DNA from: an uncultured Gammaproteobacteria bacterium
Lineage (GTDB): Bacteria; Pseudomonadota; Gammaproteobacteria; Pseudomonadales; Azotimanducaceae
Reading direction: 5' to 3'
NCBI GenBank assembly: GCA_913043815.1
Contig: CAJWNY010000001.1
Span: 1 to 64,000, forward strand
DNA length: 64,000 nt
Positions 1-10,835 of this stretch are shown here, in pieces. Every line of letters starts with the position of its first letter. Position 1 is the stretch's first letter. The notes under the pieces were generated by a model. It saw only the letters and a list, made by a program, of their open reading frames with translations. It was not told the origin of the DNA and made no database searches. A program made the translations under genes and the position numbers.

Positions 1-2160
1 GTGAGTATAGAGTTAGGCCAACGGCGGCTGGTTACCAACCTTGCGGAAATGGATGTGCCTAATCAGCGTTTGTCTTTCCCCCAAGGTGTTCGTATCAGCC
101 AACCGAATCTGGTTGTTCAGGGTGATCGTGCCGAGATGGCGAGTGGATTGGGTTCGGTAGAGCTAGAGGGCGTGCAAATGTTATTTGCAGATGCCGGCTT
201 GCGTGGGCAGGGCGAGCTTATGTCGCAATTTGCCGACGGCAGCATGCTGCTTAAGCAGGGCAAATTCACGCGCTGCGAGCCCATGAATAATGGTTGGTCT
301 CTAACGGCTAACTCTATTGAGGTAAACGAGGGTGACGTCTTCGCAACGACAAGAGGCGCCGTGCTGAAGATTAAATCAGTGCCTGTGTTTTATGCGCCGT
401 ATTTGCGTGTGCCGGTAAACGATCAGCGACAGACCGGTCTGCTGACGCCAGCAATTGGTTATTCCAGTGAAAACGGCCTGGATTTGGCTTTACCTTATTA
501 TCTGAATTTGGCGCCGAATTTGGACGCCACCATAGTGCCACGTGTTGTCACCCAGAGAGGCGTAGGCTTGGAAGGCGAGCTGCGTTACTTGTCTTCAAGA
601 CAGCAGAGCGCCATAGATTTAGCCATATTGCCCAGTGATGATTTGTACAACGGTGTATTTGACCGACGCACTTTTCAGGCTTTGAACAATGGACAAGGTG
701 GTGCTGCCAACTTGCGGAGCAATTTTGCACCGGCAGATCGCTGGTTGGCAGCAGTAGATCACTTTGGCCAATTCGGTCAGGTGCAAACTCGTGTAGATTT
801 TTCTCGGGTCAGCGATAGAGACTATTTTCGCGATGTTGATTCTAACCTTGGCGTAAGCAACCCCGTTGATTTACAGCGCTTTGCCGAAGTGGCCTTCGCT
901 TCCCCCAAATTGCAGGTGCGTCTTCTAAGCCAAGGGTTCCAGCGGTTAGATGAGCTGAATACCGAAAGTTATGAGCGCGCGCCGCAATTGCTACTGAACT
1001 ATCAATCGTCTATAGGTAGTTCTATTGCTTCGGTTAGCCTGAATGCCCAATGGGCGGATTTTCAGCGCAACACCACAGGGTTGAGTGGGTTGAACTCAGC
1101 AGAGGGTAGTCGTCTGCATATTGAACCTAGTGTGCGCGTTGGTCAGCACAAATCTGCGGGCTTTTGGGCCGCGGAGGCGGGATATAGATACAGTCAGTAC
1201 CAGCTTGATTACGCCGATTCAGTGTTTGCGGGTACCGTTGCTGACACCGACCCTCGCCGTGACGTTGCTTACCTGAGTTTGGATGCGGGTTTGTTTTTTG
1301 ATCGGCAATTTAGTTTTGCCGGACTAAATGGCACGCAAACTTTAGAGCCGCGCATTTATTACTTACGGCAAGGCTATGAAGATCAGGACAACTTGCCTAT
1401 TTTTGACTCTACCTCCATCGCTTTAGACTACGCTCAGCTGTTTCGTAGCAACCGCTTTGTTGGTTTAGACAGAATTGGTGATGCGGATCAAATCGCCCTT
1501 GGTGTTACGTCGCGATTTTTGTCCGCTGTGAATGGGCGTGAGCTGTTCAGTATCAGTGTTGGGCAAATTGAGCAATTTTCTGATTCGCGAGTATCGCTCG
1601 CTAATAATCTGCTTACGAATAGTCAGCCCGATTCAGCTGCTCTGGCTGGAGAAGTTACTGCACATTTAAGCCCTCTTTGGCAGGTGATCGCTAATGAAGT
1701 TTGGGACTACGAGCAAAGTCGGTGGCAAGAACTAGGTGCTTCGGTGCGCTACCGAGGTGACAATAAACACATTTTCAACATGGGCTTTCGGCGACGTGCT
1801 CAAGACGACATTAAGCAAGCTGAGTTATCTTTCTACTGGCCAATTAGTCAGAAGTTAGGTGTTATGGCGCTTTGGCACTACGATGTCAGCGACAATCGAA
1901 CCGTGGAAGGCTTTGGTGGTTTAGAATATGACGACTGCTGTTTGCGCGCTCGACTAATGGTTCGGCAGTATTTGGACAATCCGGCCTTTACTGGCCAGTT
2001 CCAACAAAACAATCAGCCAGCTTTTCAAGGCACGAATTTTTTTCGTACAGATAAAAGTATTTATCTGCAAGTTGTGTTCAAGGGCTTGGCAGGTTTTGGT
2101 AATAAAATTGACCAAATCCTAGAGCGCGGTGTGCGCGGCTATAGACCCGTTTCGCAATGA
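1..2160 (+). CDS. lptD: LPS-assembly outer membrane protein LptD (5' truncated by window edge)
   Basis: LptD-like beta-barrel ORF, C-terminal CC pair (YDDCCLRARLMVRQYL), followed by surA-pdxA-rsmA. Confidence 0.93.
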   Translation: MSIELGQRRLVTNLAEMDVPNQRLSFPQGVRISQPNLVVQGDRAEMASGLGSVELEGVQMLFADAGLRGQGELMSQFADGSMLLKQGKFTRCEPMNNGWSLTANSIEVNEGDVFATTRGAVLKIKSVPVFYAPYLRVPVNDQRQTGLLTPAIGYSSENGLDLALPYYLNLAPNLDATIVPRVVTQRGVGLEGELRYLSSRQQSAIDLAILPSDDLYNGVFDRRTFQALNNGQGGAANLRSNFAPADRWLAAVDHFGQFGQVQTRVDFSRVSDRDYFRDVDSNLGVSNPVDLQRFAEVAFASPKLQVRLLSQGFQRLDELNTESYERAPQLLLNYQSSIGSSIASVSLNAQWADFQRNTTGLSGLNSAEGSRLHIEPSVRVGQHKSAGFWAAEAGYRYSQYQLDYADSVFAGTVADTDPRRDVAYLSLDAGLFFDRQFSFAGLNGTQTLEPRIYYLRQGYEDQDNLPIFDSTSIALDYAQLFRSNRFVGLDRIGDADQIALGVTSRFLSAVNGRELFSISVGQIEQFSDSRVSLANNLLTNSQPDSAALAGEVTAHLSPLWQVIANEVWDYEQSRWQELGASVRYRGDNKHIFNMGFRRRAQDDIKQAELSFYWPISQKLGVMALWHYDVSDNRTVEGFGGLEYDDCCLRARLMVRQYLDNPAFTGQFQQNNQPAFQGTNFFRTDKSIYLQVVFKGLAGFGNKIDQILERGVRGYRPVSQ

Positions 2161-2296
2161 GCGTTATAAGGGTGGCGAGAAATGGGTGCTTTTTTTGAGC
2201 GCTATTTTTAGGGCCAATTTTTAGTCTTTGCAATGGACTGGTTTGGGTCAAAAAACCCCGGCACCATAGCTAGGTAAGGCGAAGCAAAATCAGGAA

Positions 2297-3646
2297 ATGG
2301 CTATGCAGCCATTGTTCAATTTCATTAGACGAACAAATAAACGGATGGGCAGAATGAACTATCGCAGCGTAATTGGAATACTTTCATTGAGCATGCTTGC
2401 TATTGCTCCGGTGAACACAGCATTTGCCGCCTACGAAAAATTAGAAGCCATTGTTGCCGTCGTTGATGACGACGTCGTGTTGGTCAGTGAATTGGTCGAC
2501 CGTTTAGAGGCCGTGCGCAATTCAATGGCAGCCAACGGTGTTGCGCTACCGCCCAACGATATTCTGGTAAGCCAGATCATGGAACGTTTGATTATCGAGA
2601 ATATTCAAAAGCAAGAGGCAGAGCGCCGAGGCGTTACAATAGATGACGAAACGCTTACCCGTGCGGTGGCTCAATTTGCACAGAACAACAACATGTCACT
2701 GCAAGACTTCCAAGTACAGTTGACGAAAGACGGCAATAGCTTTGGTCAGTTCCGAGAAGACATAAGATCCGAAATGGTCATTTCGCGCCTTCAGCGGGCT
2801 ATGATTAATCGCCGTATTTCTATCAGCGATCAAGACATTCAAGGGCTTTTAAATTCTCCTTTTTACAAGCAGCTATTCTCTGACGAGTATCGCGTGGGAC
2901 ACATTATGATAAGCCTTGACGATGGAGCGTCGTCGGATGTTGTCAAGCAGGCGGTAGAGTCTGCCAATGAAATGGTCGCAGACTTGCGCGGCGGTGAAGA
3001 TTTTGCTCAAACGGCTATCGCAAGATCTTCGGCCAGTTCAGCACTGGAAGGCGGTGATCTAGGTTGGCGCAAAGCGGGAGAGCTTCCCACGCTATTTACC
3101 GAAGCGGTTTTAGAGATGCAGCTGGGTGATGTGTCGGATCCAATCGTAAGTGGCAGTACCGTCCACGTGATTAAACTGCTAGAGCAGCGCGGCGCAGGGA
3201 CTGAGCGTTTAGATCAAACAAAGGTCAGACATATTTTGGTGCGGCCTTCAGAAATTCGCACCCTTCAAGAAGCTGAGGCTATTGCTGACGAAGTGCGTGT
3301 GAAACTTGTTGAGGGTGGCGATTTTGAAACACTGGCAAAGGAATATTCAGAGGATCCGGGCAGTGCATTAAATGGCGGCGACTTGGGTTGGGGTACGCCA
3401 GATCAATTTGTGGGTATTTTTGCCAAGGTCATGGACGAGACAGCTATTGGCGATATCAGCGAGGCGTTTGAAAGCCAGTTCGGCTGGCATATTCTGACGG
3501 TTGAAGATCGTCGCGAAGAAGATATGAGTGAAGAGGCCAGACGTAACATGGCGGTAGATTTATTGCACCGAAGGCGTTTTGAAGAAGAACGTCAGGAGTG
3601 GCTGAAAGAAATTCGCGACGAAGCTTTTGTTGAACTGCGTCTATAA
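2297..3646 (+). CDS. surA: periplasmic peptidyl-prolyl isomerase/chaperone SurA
   Basis: signal peptide, two parvulin domains (VGHIMI..., VRHILVRPSE...GGDLGW), synteny. Confidence 0.95.
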   Translation: MAMQPLFNFIRRTNKRMGRMNYRSVIGILSLSMLAIAPVNTAFAAYEKLEAIVAVVDDDVVLVSELVDRLEAVRNSMAANGVALPPNDILVSQIMERLIIENIQKQEAERRGVTIDDETLTRAVAQFAQNNNMSLQDFQVQLTKDGNSFGQFREDIRSEMVISRLQRAMINRRISISDQDIQGLLNSPFYKQLFSDEYRVGHIMISLDDGASSDVVKQAVESANEMVADLRGGEDFAQTAIARSSASSALEGGDLGWRKAGELPTLFTEAVLEMQLGDVSDPIVSGSTVHVIKLLEQRGAGTERLDQTKVRHILVRPSEIRTLQEAEAIADEVRVKLVEGGDFETLAKEYSEDPGSALNGGDLGWGTPDQFVGIFAKVMDETAIGDISEAFESQFGWHILTVEDRREEDMSEEARRNMAVDLLHRRRFEEERQEWLKEIRDEAFVELRL

Positions 3647-3673
3647 GCGTTCGCGTCAAGCTGGGCACCTAAT

Positions 3674-4654
3674 ATGATTGCCATCACCCCAGGGGAACCT
3701 GCGGGTATTGGCCCTGACTTGGTTGTTCAAGCGGTGCAACGCGAGCGCCAAGTGCCTTGGTTGGTTATAGCGGATAAAGATATGATGGCTGCGCGCGCGC
3801 GGTTACTACATCTGCCTTTAACTCTGGATGATAAGTTGCAAGCCCCCAGCTTACTTCCCGGGCACTTGACTGTGCTACATACGCCTCTGACCAATACTGT
3901 GATTCCCGGCCAGCTAGATACTGCCAATGTTCCCGGTGTGATAGCGGCCCTTGATGCAGCAATAGCTGGTTGTCTGAGTGGGGACTTCTCCGCATTGTTG
4001 ACTGGCCCTATGCAAAAGTCAGTGGTGAACGATGCAGGGATATTTTTTAGTGGGCATACCGAATATCTCGCAGGAAAGTCTGGCGTAGATGATGTGGTCA
4101 TGTTGTTAATGACTGACGTTATGCGCGTGGCATTGGCGACTACTCATTTGCCTCTGGCGAAAGTCTCACACGTTTTAACTCAGCCTCTTTTGGAGCGCCG
4201 GTTACGTATATTGAACCACGCATTAGGGAAGCAATTTGCCGTAGTTCGGCCACGTATATTAGTGGCGGGTTTGAATCCACATGCAGGGGAAGGAGGCCAT
4301 CTAGGCACTGAAGAAATAGATGTTATTCAGCCTGTATGCGAGCGGCTACGTCGCCAAGGGATGGATCTTGTTGGTCCTTTGCCGGCAGATACTCTTTTCA
4401 CACCTAAATATTTGCAACAAGCTGATGCAGTGATGTCGATGTTCCATGATCAGGGTTTGCCAGTATTAAAATACTCCGGGTTTGGGAATGCGGTTAATGT
4501 CACGTTGGGCTTGCCCTTTATCCGAACCTCGGTAGATCACGGCACTGCCCTTGATATTGCTGGCTCTGGTGATGCAGATTTAGGCAGTTTTTTAGCCGCA
4601 CTTGTAGTGGCATCTGAGTTGATTAAAAATAAGGAATTGAATGCGTCCTCGTAA
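3674..4654 (+). CDS. pdxA: 4-hydroxythreonine-4-phosphate dehydrogenase PdxA
   Basis: ITPGEPAGIGPDL N-terminus, MFHDQGLPVLKY motif, synteny. Confidence 0.95.
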   Translation: MIAITPGEPAGIGPDLVVQAVQRERQVPWLVIADKDMMAARARLLHLPLTLDDKLQAPSLLPGHLTVLHTPLTNTVIPGQLDTANVPGVIAALDAAIAGCLSGDFSALLTGPMQKSVVNDAGIFFSGHTEYLAGKSGVDDVVMLLMTDVMRVALATTHLPLAKVSHVLTQPLLERRLRILNHALGKQFAVVRPRILVAGLNPHAGEGGHLGTEEIDVIQPVCERLRRQGMDLVGPLPADTLFTPKYLQQADAVMSMFHDQGLPVLKYSGFGNAVNVTLGLPFIRTSVDHGTALDIAGSGDADLGSFLAALVVASELIKNKELNASS

Positions 4655-5441
4655 ACGCTTCGGACAACATTTTTTACATGATCAAGGAGTGTTGCAGGGT
4701 ATAGCAGACGCCTTACGCATTAAAGACGGCGACCGAATTTTGGAGATTGGTCCCGGTCAGGGTGCGCTAACAGATTATTTGTATGCTAATAAAGGCATGC
4801 ACTACCTGGCTATTGAAATCGATCGTGATCTGGCGCCGTTGTTGCCCAAGCGTTATCCAAATATTCATGTTATCAATCAGGACGTCCTTAGAGTCGATCT
4901 GAATGAGGTTTTTGCGGGGGATGCAGCACCCGACGGGCCACCTTGGCGAGTGGTGGGTAACTTGCCCTATAATATTTCATCGCCACTGATTATTAAGTTG
5001 ATTGACCATGTTCTGGCCGCGCCGGGTACTATTGGTGATATGCACTTCATGTTGCAAAAGGAAATGGCAAGTCGGTTAAGTGCTATTCCGGGTACTAAAG
5101 CTTGGGGGCGACTGAGCGTTATGATTCAAGTTACCGCAAGGGTCGATTACTTGTTTAATGTAGGCCCAGAAAGTTTTACACCGCCTCCCAAGGTAGACTC
5201 TTCTGTGATCCGTATTACCCCTTTAGCTAATGCTCACTTGCCGGTTGCCCGACAAAATCTAGATCAAGTGCTGCGAATGGCGTTTTCTGCCCGCCGTAAA
5301 AGGTTGTCAAATGCGCTAAAGAATTTGGCAATTGATTGGCAAGCGGTTGAGGTTGATGCAGGTTTGCGCGCGGACGACGTCACTGTGAAACAGTATATTG
5401 CGCTGGCGCAGTGGTCCGCCGCCAACCCTGTGGCAAGCTAA
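4641..5441 (+). CDS. rsmA: 16S rRNA dimethyladenosine transferase RsmA (KsgA)
   Basis: RKRFGQHFL, EIGPGQGALT, NLPYNIS motifs; overlaps pdxA end. Confidence 0.96.
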   Translation: MRPRKRFGQHFLHDQGVLQGIADALRIKDGDRILEIGPGQGALTDYLYANKGMHYLAIEIDRDLAPLLPKRYPNIHVINQDVLRVDLNEVFAGDAAPDGPPWRVVGNLPYNISSPLIIKLIDHVLAAPGTIGDMHFMLQKEMASRLSAIPGTKAWGRLSVMIQVTARVDYLFNVGPESFTPPPKVDSSVIRITPLANAHLPVARQNLDQVLRMAFSARRKRLSNALKNLAIDWQAVEVDAGLRADDVTVKQYIALAQWSAANPVAS

Positions 5442-5549
5442 CGTCAAATGCGGATTGTTAGATTGGTCTTAAGGGCGGGCCTACGTTTTGCCGCCATTAC
5501 TAAAAGAATTAAAGTGTAAGTTAAAGTAATCATAGATCGGAAAGTTTCA

Positions 5550-5921
5550 GTGGAAAAATATATCCAAGTTAATGTCGAATCACAGTATTTGGCGGACCAA
5601 TCAGATCCTGAAGTTCAGCGCTTTGTTTTTGGTTATACCATCACAATAAAAAATAATACCGAGCAGACCAGTCAGTTGCTCAATCGACACTGGGTTATTA
5701 CTGACGGTCGAGGTGAAGTGGAAGAAGTAAGAGGACCAGGTGTAATAGGTCAGCAACCTTGGTTAAAACCAGGCGAAGGATTTCGTTATTCAAGCGGTGC
5801 AATTCTCAAGACGCCAGTGGGTTCTATGCAGGGCTCCTATGAGTTTCAGACAGACGATGGTAAAAAGATAGATGTACCTATTCCAATTTTTTCGTTGTTA
5901 GTGCCTAACGCTCTGCATTAG
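5550..5921 (+). CDS. apaG: Co2+/Mg2+ efflux protein ApaG
   Basis: ApaG family (YTITIKNNTEQTSQLLNRHWVITDGRGEVEEVRGPGVIGQQP). Confidence 0.95.
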   Translation: MEKYIQVNVESQYLADQSDPEVQRFVFGYTITIKNNTEQTSQLLNRHWVITDGRGEVEEVRGPGVIGQQPWLKPGEGFRYSSGAILKTPVGSMQGSYEFQTDDGKKIDVPIPIFSLLVPNALH

Positions 5922-6772
5922 TGGGAAATAGTATGGCAACCTATGCAATAGGAGATATTCAGGGCTGCCTTCGAGAGTTCGACAGTCTGTTAGAAACGAT
6001 AAGTTTCTCCGCACATGATGAGCTTTGGTTGGCTGGAGACTTGATCAATCGCGGCCCTCAATCGCTTCAATTACTACGCCGTGTAAAATCCTTTTCAGGT
6101 CAATGTCAGATTGTTTTGGGGAATCATGATTTACATTTTTTAGCGATTTTATTTGGCGGTCATAAGGCCAGTAGCAAAGATACTTTTGAAGAATTGCTGC
6201 AAGCTCCAGACGTTTATGAAATTGGCCATTGGCTACGAAAGCAAAAGCTTGTTCACAGGGATATAGGCCATATTGTGGTACATGCAGGGATTCCAGGCGT
6301 TTGGTCTAGCACCCAAGCTTTCGCGTACGCAGCGGAAGTGGAGGCCGTAATCGGCCAGGATGAGGGTGTTGCTCTCTCTGCTGATGAATTGAGCTATAAA
6401 GAATTTTTTGCCGAGATGTATGGCAATAAACCTCCTTATTGGGAGCCGTCCTTGATTGGCATGGATCGCTTGCGGACTATCACCAATTATTTCACACGCA
6501 TGCGCTATGTTGACGCCGCGTGTACTATGAACTTCGTGGAGAAAGGCGGTTTAGAAAGTACGCCAAATGGGTTTATGCCTTGGTTTGAGTTCGCGCCGAG
6601 TCAAAATTTGCAAGTGCGTGCCGAAAAAATTCTCTTTGGTCATTGGGCATCGCTGAATGGCGTAACTCATACACCCAATCATATTGCCCTCGATACGGGG
6701 TGCGTTTGGGGTCGATCCTTAACCGCGTATTGTTTGGAGACCGGAAAAATCACCCGACAGTCAGCCTACTAG
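5921..6772 (+). CDS. apaH: symmetrical bis(5'-nucleosyl)-tetraphosphatase ApaH; likely start is the internal ATG (MATYAIGDIQG) at 5933
   Basis: YAIGDIQGC, GDLINRGP, LGNHDLH phosphoesterase motifs. Confidence 0.94.
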   Translation: MGNSMATYAIGDIQGCLREFDSLLETISFSAHDELWLAGDLINRGPQSLQLLRRVKSFSGQCQIVLGNHDLHFLAILFGGHKASSKDTFEELLQAPDVYEIGHWLRKQKLVHRDIGHIVVHAGIPGVWSSTQAFAYAAEVEAVIGQDEGVALSADELSYKEFFAEMYGNKPPYWEPSLIGMDRLRTITNYFTRMRYVDAACTMNFVEKGGLESTPNGFMPWFEFAPSQNLQVRAEKILFGHWASLNGVTHTPNHIALDTGCVWGRSLTAYCLETGKITRQSAY

Positions 6773-6986
6773 TGTGGTGTCGGCTTGCCTCTTACTCATT
6801 TCTATACGTCAACATGTATTGACCAATTTTTAGCAGTTAATTTTGTTTTGCGTTTTTGCGGACAGTTTTTTTTAATATTTTAATGAATCCCTCAAGATTG
6901 CCCCAATCGTAGTGCTGGATTTGAGCGGCCATAAAAAGCGTATTTTCTAAATGCAGTAACGCATTGCTATCTTGTAAACTCTAGCC

Positions 6987-8057
6987 ATGGAAAATATTCA
7001 GAGTCTTATAGTCGGCGGTGCAATTCGAGATGAATTACTTGGTCGTGTTGCTGGCGATCGTGATTGGGTAGTGATTGGTAGCACGCCGGAGCAACTCATT
7101 GACTTGGGCTTTGTGCAGATTGGCCGTGATTTTCCTGTATTTTTGCACCCGCAAAGTAAAGAGGAATATGCCCTTGCTAGAACTGAGCGTAAGCGAGGTC
7201 AGGGGCATACAGGGTTTAAAATAGATGCCAGCAAGTCAGTCACCTTGGAAGAGGATTTGCAGCGCCGTGATTTGACAATAAATGCTATAGCTAAAACTTC
7301 AGATGGCACATTTATTGATCCCTATAATGGGCAGGCGGATATACTGGCAAAGGTCTTGCGTCACGTATCGCCAGCCTTCTCCGAAGATCCTCTGCGGGTG
7401 TTTCGCGTAGCTAGATTTGCTTCCATGCTTACAGATTTTAGTGTAGCTGATGAAACCATGGCATTGATGCGTGACATGTCTCTGAGTGGCGAGTTAAAAG
7501 CTTTGTCGCCAGAGCGAGTTTGGCAAGAATTGTCAAAAGCGCTTGCAGTAAGTAATCCAAGACGTTTTTTTCAAGTGCTAGATGACTGTGATGGGTTGCG
7601 TGACTGGATGCCCGAATTGTTGGGGGTTTGGGATCAAAGTACAAATCTAGGTGGTTCTGCAGCCCAATCCTTTGCCCACCTACCTTTGAGCGAAGCCGGT
7701 TATAGTTCGTTGGCCGAGCGTCTGCGCGTGCCGAATAGTTATCTTCAGTTGGCCCTGGATCGCTGCCAACATTTGCATATTCTGATTAATTTCCGTAAAA
7801 GCTCGGCGGCACTGTTGTATGCAAGTTTGGTGTCGTTGCAGGCCCTGCACTCGCAGGATCGTCTGCTCGCGGGGCTGAATTTACTGCCAGACGTAAAACA
7901 ACGGCAGTGGTTGATTGCCGAGTTGGCACCCATTGCTGAAAGGCTTAGGGCGGTTGAAATGACGGTTACCGAAAAAACAGGTCTTCAGGGTAAGGCCTTC
8001 GGGGAAGCGTTAGCAGCCAAGCGGGTTGCTTGGCTCGCCGTTCAGTTACTGCGATAA
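6987..8057 (+). CDS. cca: CCA-adding enzyme / tRNA nucleotidyltransferase
   Basis: [43 protein letters not shown] motifs. Confidence 0.92.
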   Translation: MENIQSLIVGGAIRDELLGRVAGDRDWVVIGSTPEQLIDLGFVQIGRDFPVFLHPQSKEEYALARTERKRGQGHTGFKIDASKSVTLEEDLQRRDLTINAIAKTSDGTFIDPYNGQADILAKVLRHVSPAFSEDPLRVFRVARFASMLTDFSVADETMALMRDMSLSGELKALSPERVWQELSKALAVSNPRRFFQVLDDCDGLRDWMPELLGVWDQSTNLGGSAAQSFAHLPLSEAGYSSLAERLRVPNSYLQLALDRCQHLHILINFRKSSAALLYASLVSLQALHSQDRLLAGLNLLPDVKQRQWLIAELAPIAERLRAVEMTVTEKTGLQGKAFGEALAAKRVAWLAVQLLR

Positions 8058-8416
8058 ATTCTGACGCCTACCGAATCCGCTCGTAAGACAGCCTGCGGTT
8101 TTTCTACTTGAACGCTTACACCGGCTACCAAGTGCTGCCGCAAACAGTGTTGAGCAATGTCCTCTATCAGCGTTTCAATGAGCAGATACTTGCCGCTTAT
8201 AGTGAGCTCGGCTACAGCCTCAGCGAGGTTGGCATAATCTAAACTGTCCTCAAGGTCGTTAGAAGCTGCGGCTTTACTGCAGTCAGTTTCAATTTCTAGG
8301 CTGATAACCACTTCCTGTGGCTGTTCTCGCTCCAGCGGGTAAATGCCTAATATCGCTTGGACGCGAAGATTATTAACAAAAATTCTGTCTGGACGGGTGT
8401 GGGTCGTTTTAGTCAT
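8042..8416 (-). CDS. folB: dihydroneopterin aldolase
   Basis: FolB-type: [23 protein letters not shown]. Confidence 0.92.
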   Translation of the reverse strand: MTKTTHTRPDRIFVNNLRVQAILGIYPLEREQPQEVVISLEIETDCSKAAASNDLEDSLDYANLAEAVAELTISGKYLLIETLIEDIAQHCLRQHLVAGVSVQVEKPQAVLRADSVGVRIYRSN

Positions 8417-8433
8417 GTCACTTAAAAGCTAGG

Positions 8434-9444
8434 CTATATGGATTCTAGCTGGTCCATAGGCCAGCGCGCTTTGGTAGTTATACTCAGATCGCTACTCTGC
8501 CCCGCCTGAAGGCGCAGTGCGCCGGCGTAGGCGATCATTGCGCCGTTGTCCGTACAAAGTTCCAGCGGTGCATAGATGACCTGGGCGCTGAGACTGCTGG
8601 ATAGTTTTTCTCTTAAGCGTGTATTTGCGCTCACGCCACCGGCAATGACCAAGTGCTTTACTCTGGTCTGATCAATTGCGCGCTTACATTTAATGGTCAG
8701 GGTATCCACGGCCGCCAGCTCAAACGCCAGCGCGATATCGGCTTTGTCCTGCTCACTCAATGGTGAATTATTGTGCACTGTATTGAGCGCAAATGTTTTG
8801 AGGCCGCTGAAGCTAAAATCTAACCCGGGTCGGTCAGTCATTGGGCGTGGAAACTTAAACCTTGTAGGGTCGCCGAATTCGGCCTTGGCGGCAATTTTGG
8901 GCCCGCCGGGATAGCCTAATCCAAGTAATTTTGCAGTTTTGTCGAAGGCTTCACCCGCAGCGTCATCCAATGACTCGCCTAAAATTTTGTAGTCGCCCAG
9001 TGCTTTTACATGCACCAACTGAGTGTGGCCGCCCGAAACGAGGAGGGCCATAAAAGGCAGATCTGGCGCGTTGGTGGTTTCAATGAGCGGCGCTAATAAA
9101 TGTGCCTCCATATGATGCACGCCTATGGACGGGATGTTTAAAGACCAAGCAAGACTCTTAGCGAAAGACGCGCCAACTAAAAGTGCTCCCATGAGTCCAG
9201 GGCCGGCGGTGTAAGCAATGCCGTCGAGATCGGATAATGATTTTTTGGCGTCCTTTAGGACCAGCCGGGTTAGGGGCGTTATTTTACGTACGTGGTCGCG
9301 TGAAGCCAGTTCTGGGACCACGCCACCATAGTCTGCGTGTAAGTCCACTTGGCTGTGTAAAGCCTGACTGATTAAGCCTTCTTCCGTGTCGTAGAGGGCA
9401 AGTCCTGTCTCGTCGCAGGATGATTCGATACCTAAAATTAGCAT
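8434..9444 (-). CDS. tsaD: tRNA N6-adenosine threonylcarbamoyltransferase TsaD
   Basis: [28 protein letters not shown] motifs. Confidence 0.96.
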   Translation of the reverse strand: MLILGIESSCDETGLALYDTEEGLISQALHSQVDLHADYGGVVPELASRDHVRKITPLTRLVLKDAKKSLSDLDGIAYTAGPGLMGALLVGASFAKSLAWSLNIPSIGVHHMEAHLLAPLIETTNAPDLPFMALLVSGGHTQLVHVKALGDYKILGESLDDAAGEAFDKTAKLLGLGYPGGPKIAAKAEFGDPTRFKFPRPMTDRPGLDFSFSGLKTFALNTVHNNSPLSEQDKADIALAFELAAVDTLTIKCKRAIDQTRVKHLVIAGGVSANTRLREKLSSSLSAQVIYAPLELCTDNGAMIAYAGALRLQAGQSSDLSITTKARWPMDQLESI

Positions 9445-9833
9445 TGGACTATAGTACCTAATCTGTTTATTTATATCTGTGGATAGCGCAATGAATCTCG
9501 CGTCGAGGAAGGGGGGGTGCGTAGGTTTAGCCGCCGGTCAGCTTAGGACAGAAAAGGAGTGATGTCTTGGGGCGGCGATAGGTCTGCTATATAAGCCGGC
9601 TGGTCAGACTAACGATAAATGGCCTCAATTTTTTCTTCAGTGGTAGTTTGGAAGCGCAAGCCCAGAATGTTTTGTTATTTTGCGACTATAGAAAGCGCCA
9701 GGGACTTTTCGCTCGGTTTAGACCTCAATTTTCAAAAGAAAGTGCGTTAGATTTGATAATCCGAGCAAAGTTGGTTGCTGGTCCACTGTGCAATGTGTAA
9801 AATTCTGGCCCCTTCCAGCTTTCAAGATAAGAT

Positions 9834-10049
9834 ATGCCTCAAGTTAGAGTCAAAGAAAACGAACCATTCGATATCGCATTGCGCCGCTTTAAGCGCTCAT
9901 GTGAAAAAGCCGGTGTGCTATCAGAAGTACGTCGTCGCGAGTTTTATGAGAAGCCTACAGCGGTACGCAAGCGTAAAGCTGCTGCGGCGGTAAAACGTCA
10001 TATTAAGAAGCTCCAGCGCGAAACGCGCAAGTTTGAGCGTTCATACTAA
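9834..10049 (+). CDS. rpsU: 30S ribosomal protein bS21
   Basis: 71-aa S21 ([27 protein letters not shown]). Confidence 0.97.
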   Translation: MPQVRVKENEPFDIALRRFKRSCEKAGVLSEVRRREFYEKPTAVRKRKAAAAVKRHIKKLQRETRKFERSY

Positions 10050-10125
10050 GTTTAGAAATCTAGAGGTAGGAAGCTTAAGGGCCGGCAAGAAGAAAGCTCG
10101 CTAGCCTGCATATCCCCTAATTGCT

Positions 10126-10150
10126 AGACTCACCTCTCTAGTGAGTCTTT
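10126..10150 (+). terminator. stem-loop terminator/attenuator between rpsU and yqeY
   Basis: perfect inverted repeat AGACTCAC-ctctcta-GTGAGTCT followed by TT; same position as the rpsU-dnaG attenuator of the macromolecular synthesis operon. Confidence 0.6.
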
Positions 10151-10199
10151 ATCGCTTCTCCTGAATGTCCTTCATGCTCCATTTAACGAGTAAGGTCAC

Positions 10200-10658
10200 A
10201 TGTCTGAAATAAAGTCCGAGTTAAAAGAAACGCTTTCCAAAGCGACTAAAAATGCTATGCGCGCCCGTGACAAAGAGCGAGTTGCGACGTTAAGAATGGT
10301 TAACTCTGAGGTTAAGCGTATTGAAGTGGACGAGCGCCGTGAAGTGAGCGACGACGACGTTATGACGGTTCTGAATAAGATGTTGAAACAGCGCCAAGAT
10401 GCTCTGAGCCAATTTAAGAAAGCTGGCCGAGACGACTTGGCTGAAATAGAAGCTTATGAAATAACCGTTATCGAAGGGTTTTTACCTGCTCAGATGGAAC
10501 TCGAAGAGATGGCAGCTTTTGTTGCTTCGCTAATTGAGCAATCTGGGGCTGCTGGGATGCAAGATATGGGTAAGGTGATGGCTTTATTGAAATCTCAAGG
10601 CGAAGGACGTGTGGATATGGGCAAAGCCAGCGCACTGGTTAAAGCTAACCTAGCCTAA
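10200..10658 (+). CDS. yqeY: GatB/YqeY domain-containing protein
   Basis: YqeY family (ARDKERVATLRMVNSEVKRIEVDERREV); between rpsU and dnaG. Confidence 0.92.
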   Translation: MSEIKSELKETLSKATKNAMRARDKERVATLRMVNSEVKRIEVDERREVSDDDVMTVLNKMLKQRQDALSQFKKAGRDDLAEIEAYEITVIEGFLPAQMELEEMAAFVASLIEQSGAAGMQDMGKVMALLKSQGEGRVDMGKASALVKANLA

Positions 10659-10835
10659 GGCTTAGTTCAACTGCGAGAACTTTTAGGCCCGGCACACATG
10701 AGTGGGTGCCCATGCGAATGCCAGAAAACACAGTCTTAATAAAATTTTCCTTGCTCACTCCCATTCTCGTCAAATTGCGATCCTGTGATACCCTCAGATA
10801 ACGTTTGAACTTTAATTAATAGACGCATAAATCTA

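Noticed and set aside
3727-4101. 124-aa minus-strand ORF
   Set aside because: Antisense to pdxA; no recognisable family.
9775-9993. 72-aa + strand ORF overlapping rpsU
   Set aside because: Out-of-frame overlap with the unambiguous rpsU gene.
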